A stretch of 5,827 nt of DNA from an uncultured Eubacteriales bacterium (GTDB taxonomy: Bacteria; Bacillota; Clostridia; Oscillospirales; Oscillospiraceae): positions 1 through 5,827 of the forward strand of contig URPI01000138.1 in the NCBI GenBank assembly GCA_900549705.1. The letters are read 5' to 3'. The position numbers and the translations under genes are program-made. This document shows, piece after piece, positions 5,725 through 5,827 of the stretch. Positions within the stretch are counted from its first letter, which is position 1. Each line of letters starts with the position of its first letter. A model generated the notes under the pieces. The model ran no database searches, was not told where the DNA came from, and saw only the letters and a list, made by a program, of their open reading frames with translations.

Positions 5725-5743
5725 TAGCAAGTATTGCTATTTT
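5725..5743 (+). terminator. Possible weak terminator after the LytTR-PAS gene
   Basis: TAGCAA-GTA-TTGCTA (5725-5739) is a perfect 6-bp stem followed by TTTT (5740-5743), about 50 nt after the stop codon. The stem is short and only one third GC, so termination would be inefficient. Confidence 0.35.
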
Positions 5744-5754
5744 AGCGACCCGCT

Positions 5755-5820
5755 GGCACGAAGTGCCCATGTCTCCCCTGGAAGGGGAGGTGCCGAACGA
5801 ACGTGAGGCGGAGGGGTTTG
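5755..5820 (+). repeat. Compound intergenic hairpin repeat, right copy
   Basis: GGCAC-GAA-GTGCC (5755-5767) is followed 5 nt later by CTCCCCT-GGA-AGGGGAG (5773-5789), then a tail with CGAACGAACGTGAGGCGGAGGGG. The plan matches the left-end repeat (1-55) read on the minus strand, with differences in sequence, so these look like diverged members of one family facing opposite ways. It may also help to end transcription from the LytTR-PAS gene, though no T-tract follows closely. The element may continue past the window. Confidence 0.5.
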
Positions 5821-5827
5821 TCCGTAA

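Noticed and set aside
4900..5730. A 276-codon minus-strand open frame opposite the LytTR-PAS gene, longer than that gene
   Set aside because: The plus strand encodes clear LytTR and PAS motifs; the minus frame has none and would read through the plus-strand promoter.

Overview
This window looks like chromosomal DNA from a Gram-positive clostridium, probably a gut-type member of the Oscillospirales. The reasons are strong AGGAGG-type ribosome binding sites before most genes, a LytTR/DUF3021 gene pair (an arrangement typical of Firmicutes), a moderately GC-rich base composition, exported proteins with short Gram-positive-style signal peptides, and C/G-rich intergenic hairpin repeats at both ends. 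The taxonomic call is an inference from these traits, not from a marker gene.

Layout. Bases 1-95 are non-coding and hold a compound hairpin repeat. Two minus-strand genes follow as one short operon with its own promoter (about 1036-1064): a 146-residue LytTR DNA-binding regulator (570-1010), then a four-helix DUF3021 membrane protein (96-560). A perfect 11-bp stem terminator with a T-tract (1141-1174, minus strand) separates this operon from the next. The second minus-strand operon runs from a promoter at about 4777-4805. It encodes a 513-residue exported protein of unknown function (3190-4731) and a 661-residue exported metallo-beta-lactamase-fold alkyl sulfatase of the SdsA1/BDS1 type (1191-3176). 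The two are tightly coupled: the upstream stop codon overlaps the sulfatase ribosome binding site. Divergently, on the plus strand, lies a one-component regulator with an N-terminal LytTR DNA-binding domain and a C-terminal PAS-like sensor domain (4966-5673). It has a near-consensus promoter (4906-4934) and a perfect ribosome binding site, but no ordinary start codon at the expected place. The window closes with a second compound hairpin repeat, built like the first but in opposite orientation.

How the parts may work together. The divergent LytTR-PAS gene, the unknown exported protein and the exported sulfatase look like one unit: a sensor-regulator with, across the promoter region, a secreted enzyme that cleaves sulfate esters of alkyl chains or other hydrophobic alcohols, plus an uncharacterised exported partner. 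The 234-bp region between the two coding sequences holds both promoters, a perfect 8-bp inverted repeat next to the -35 box of the regulator, and a repeated GCAATT/GCATTTC motif beside each promoter. The LytTR/DUF3021 pair is transcriptionally separate, and nothing in the sequence links it to the sulfatase unit. The most unusual points are the apparent AUA start (or frame disruption) of the LytTR-PAS gene and the uncharacterised partner of the sulfatase.
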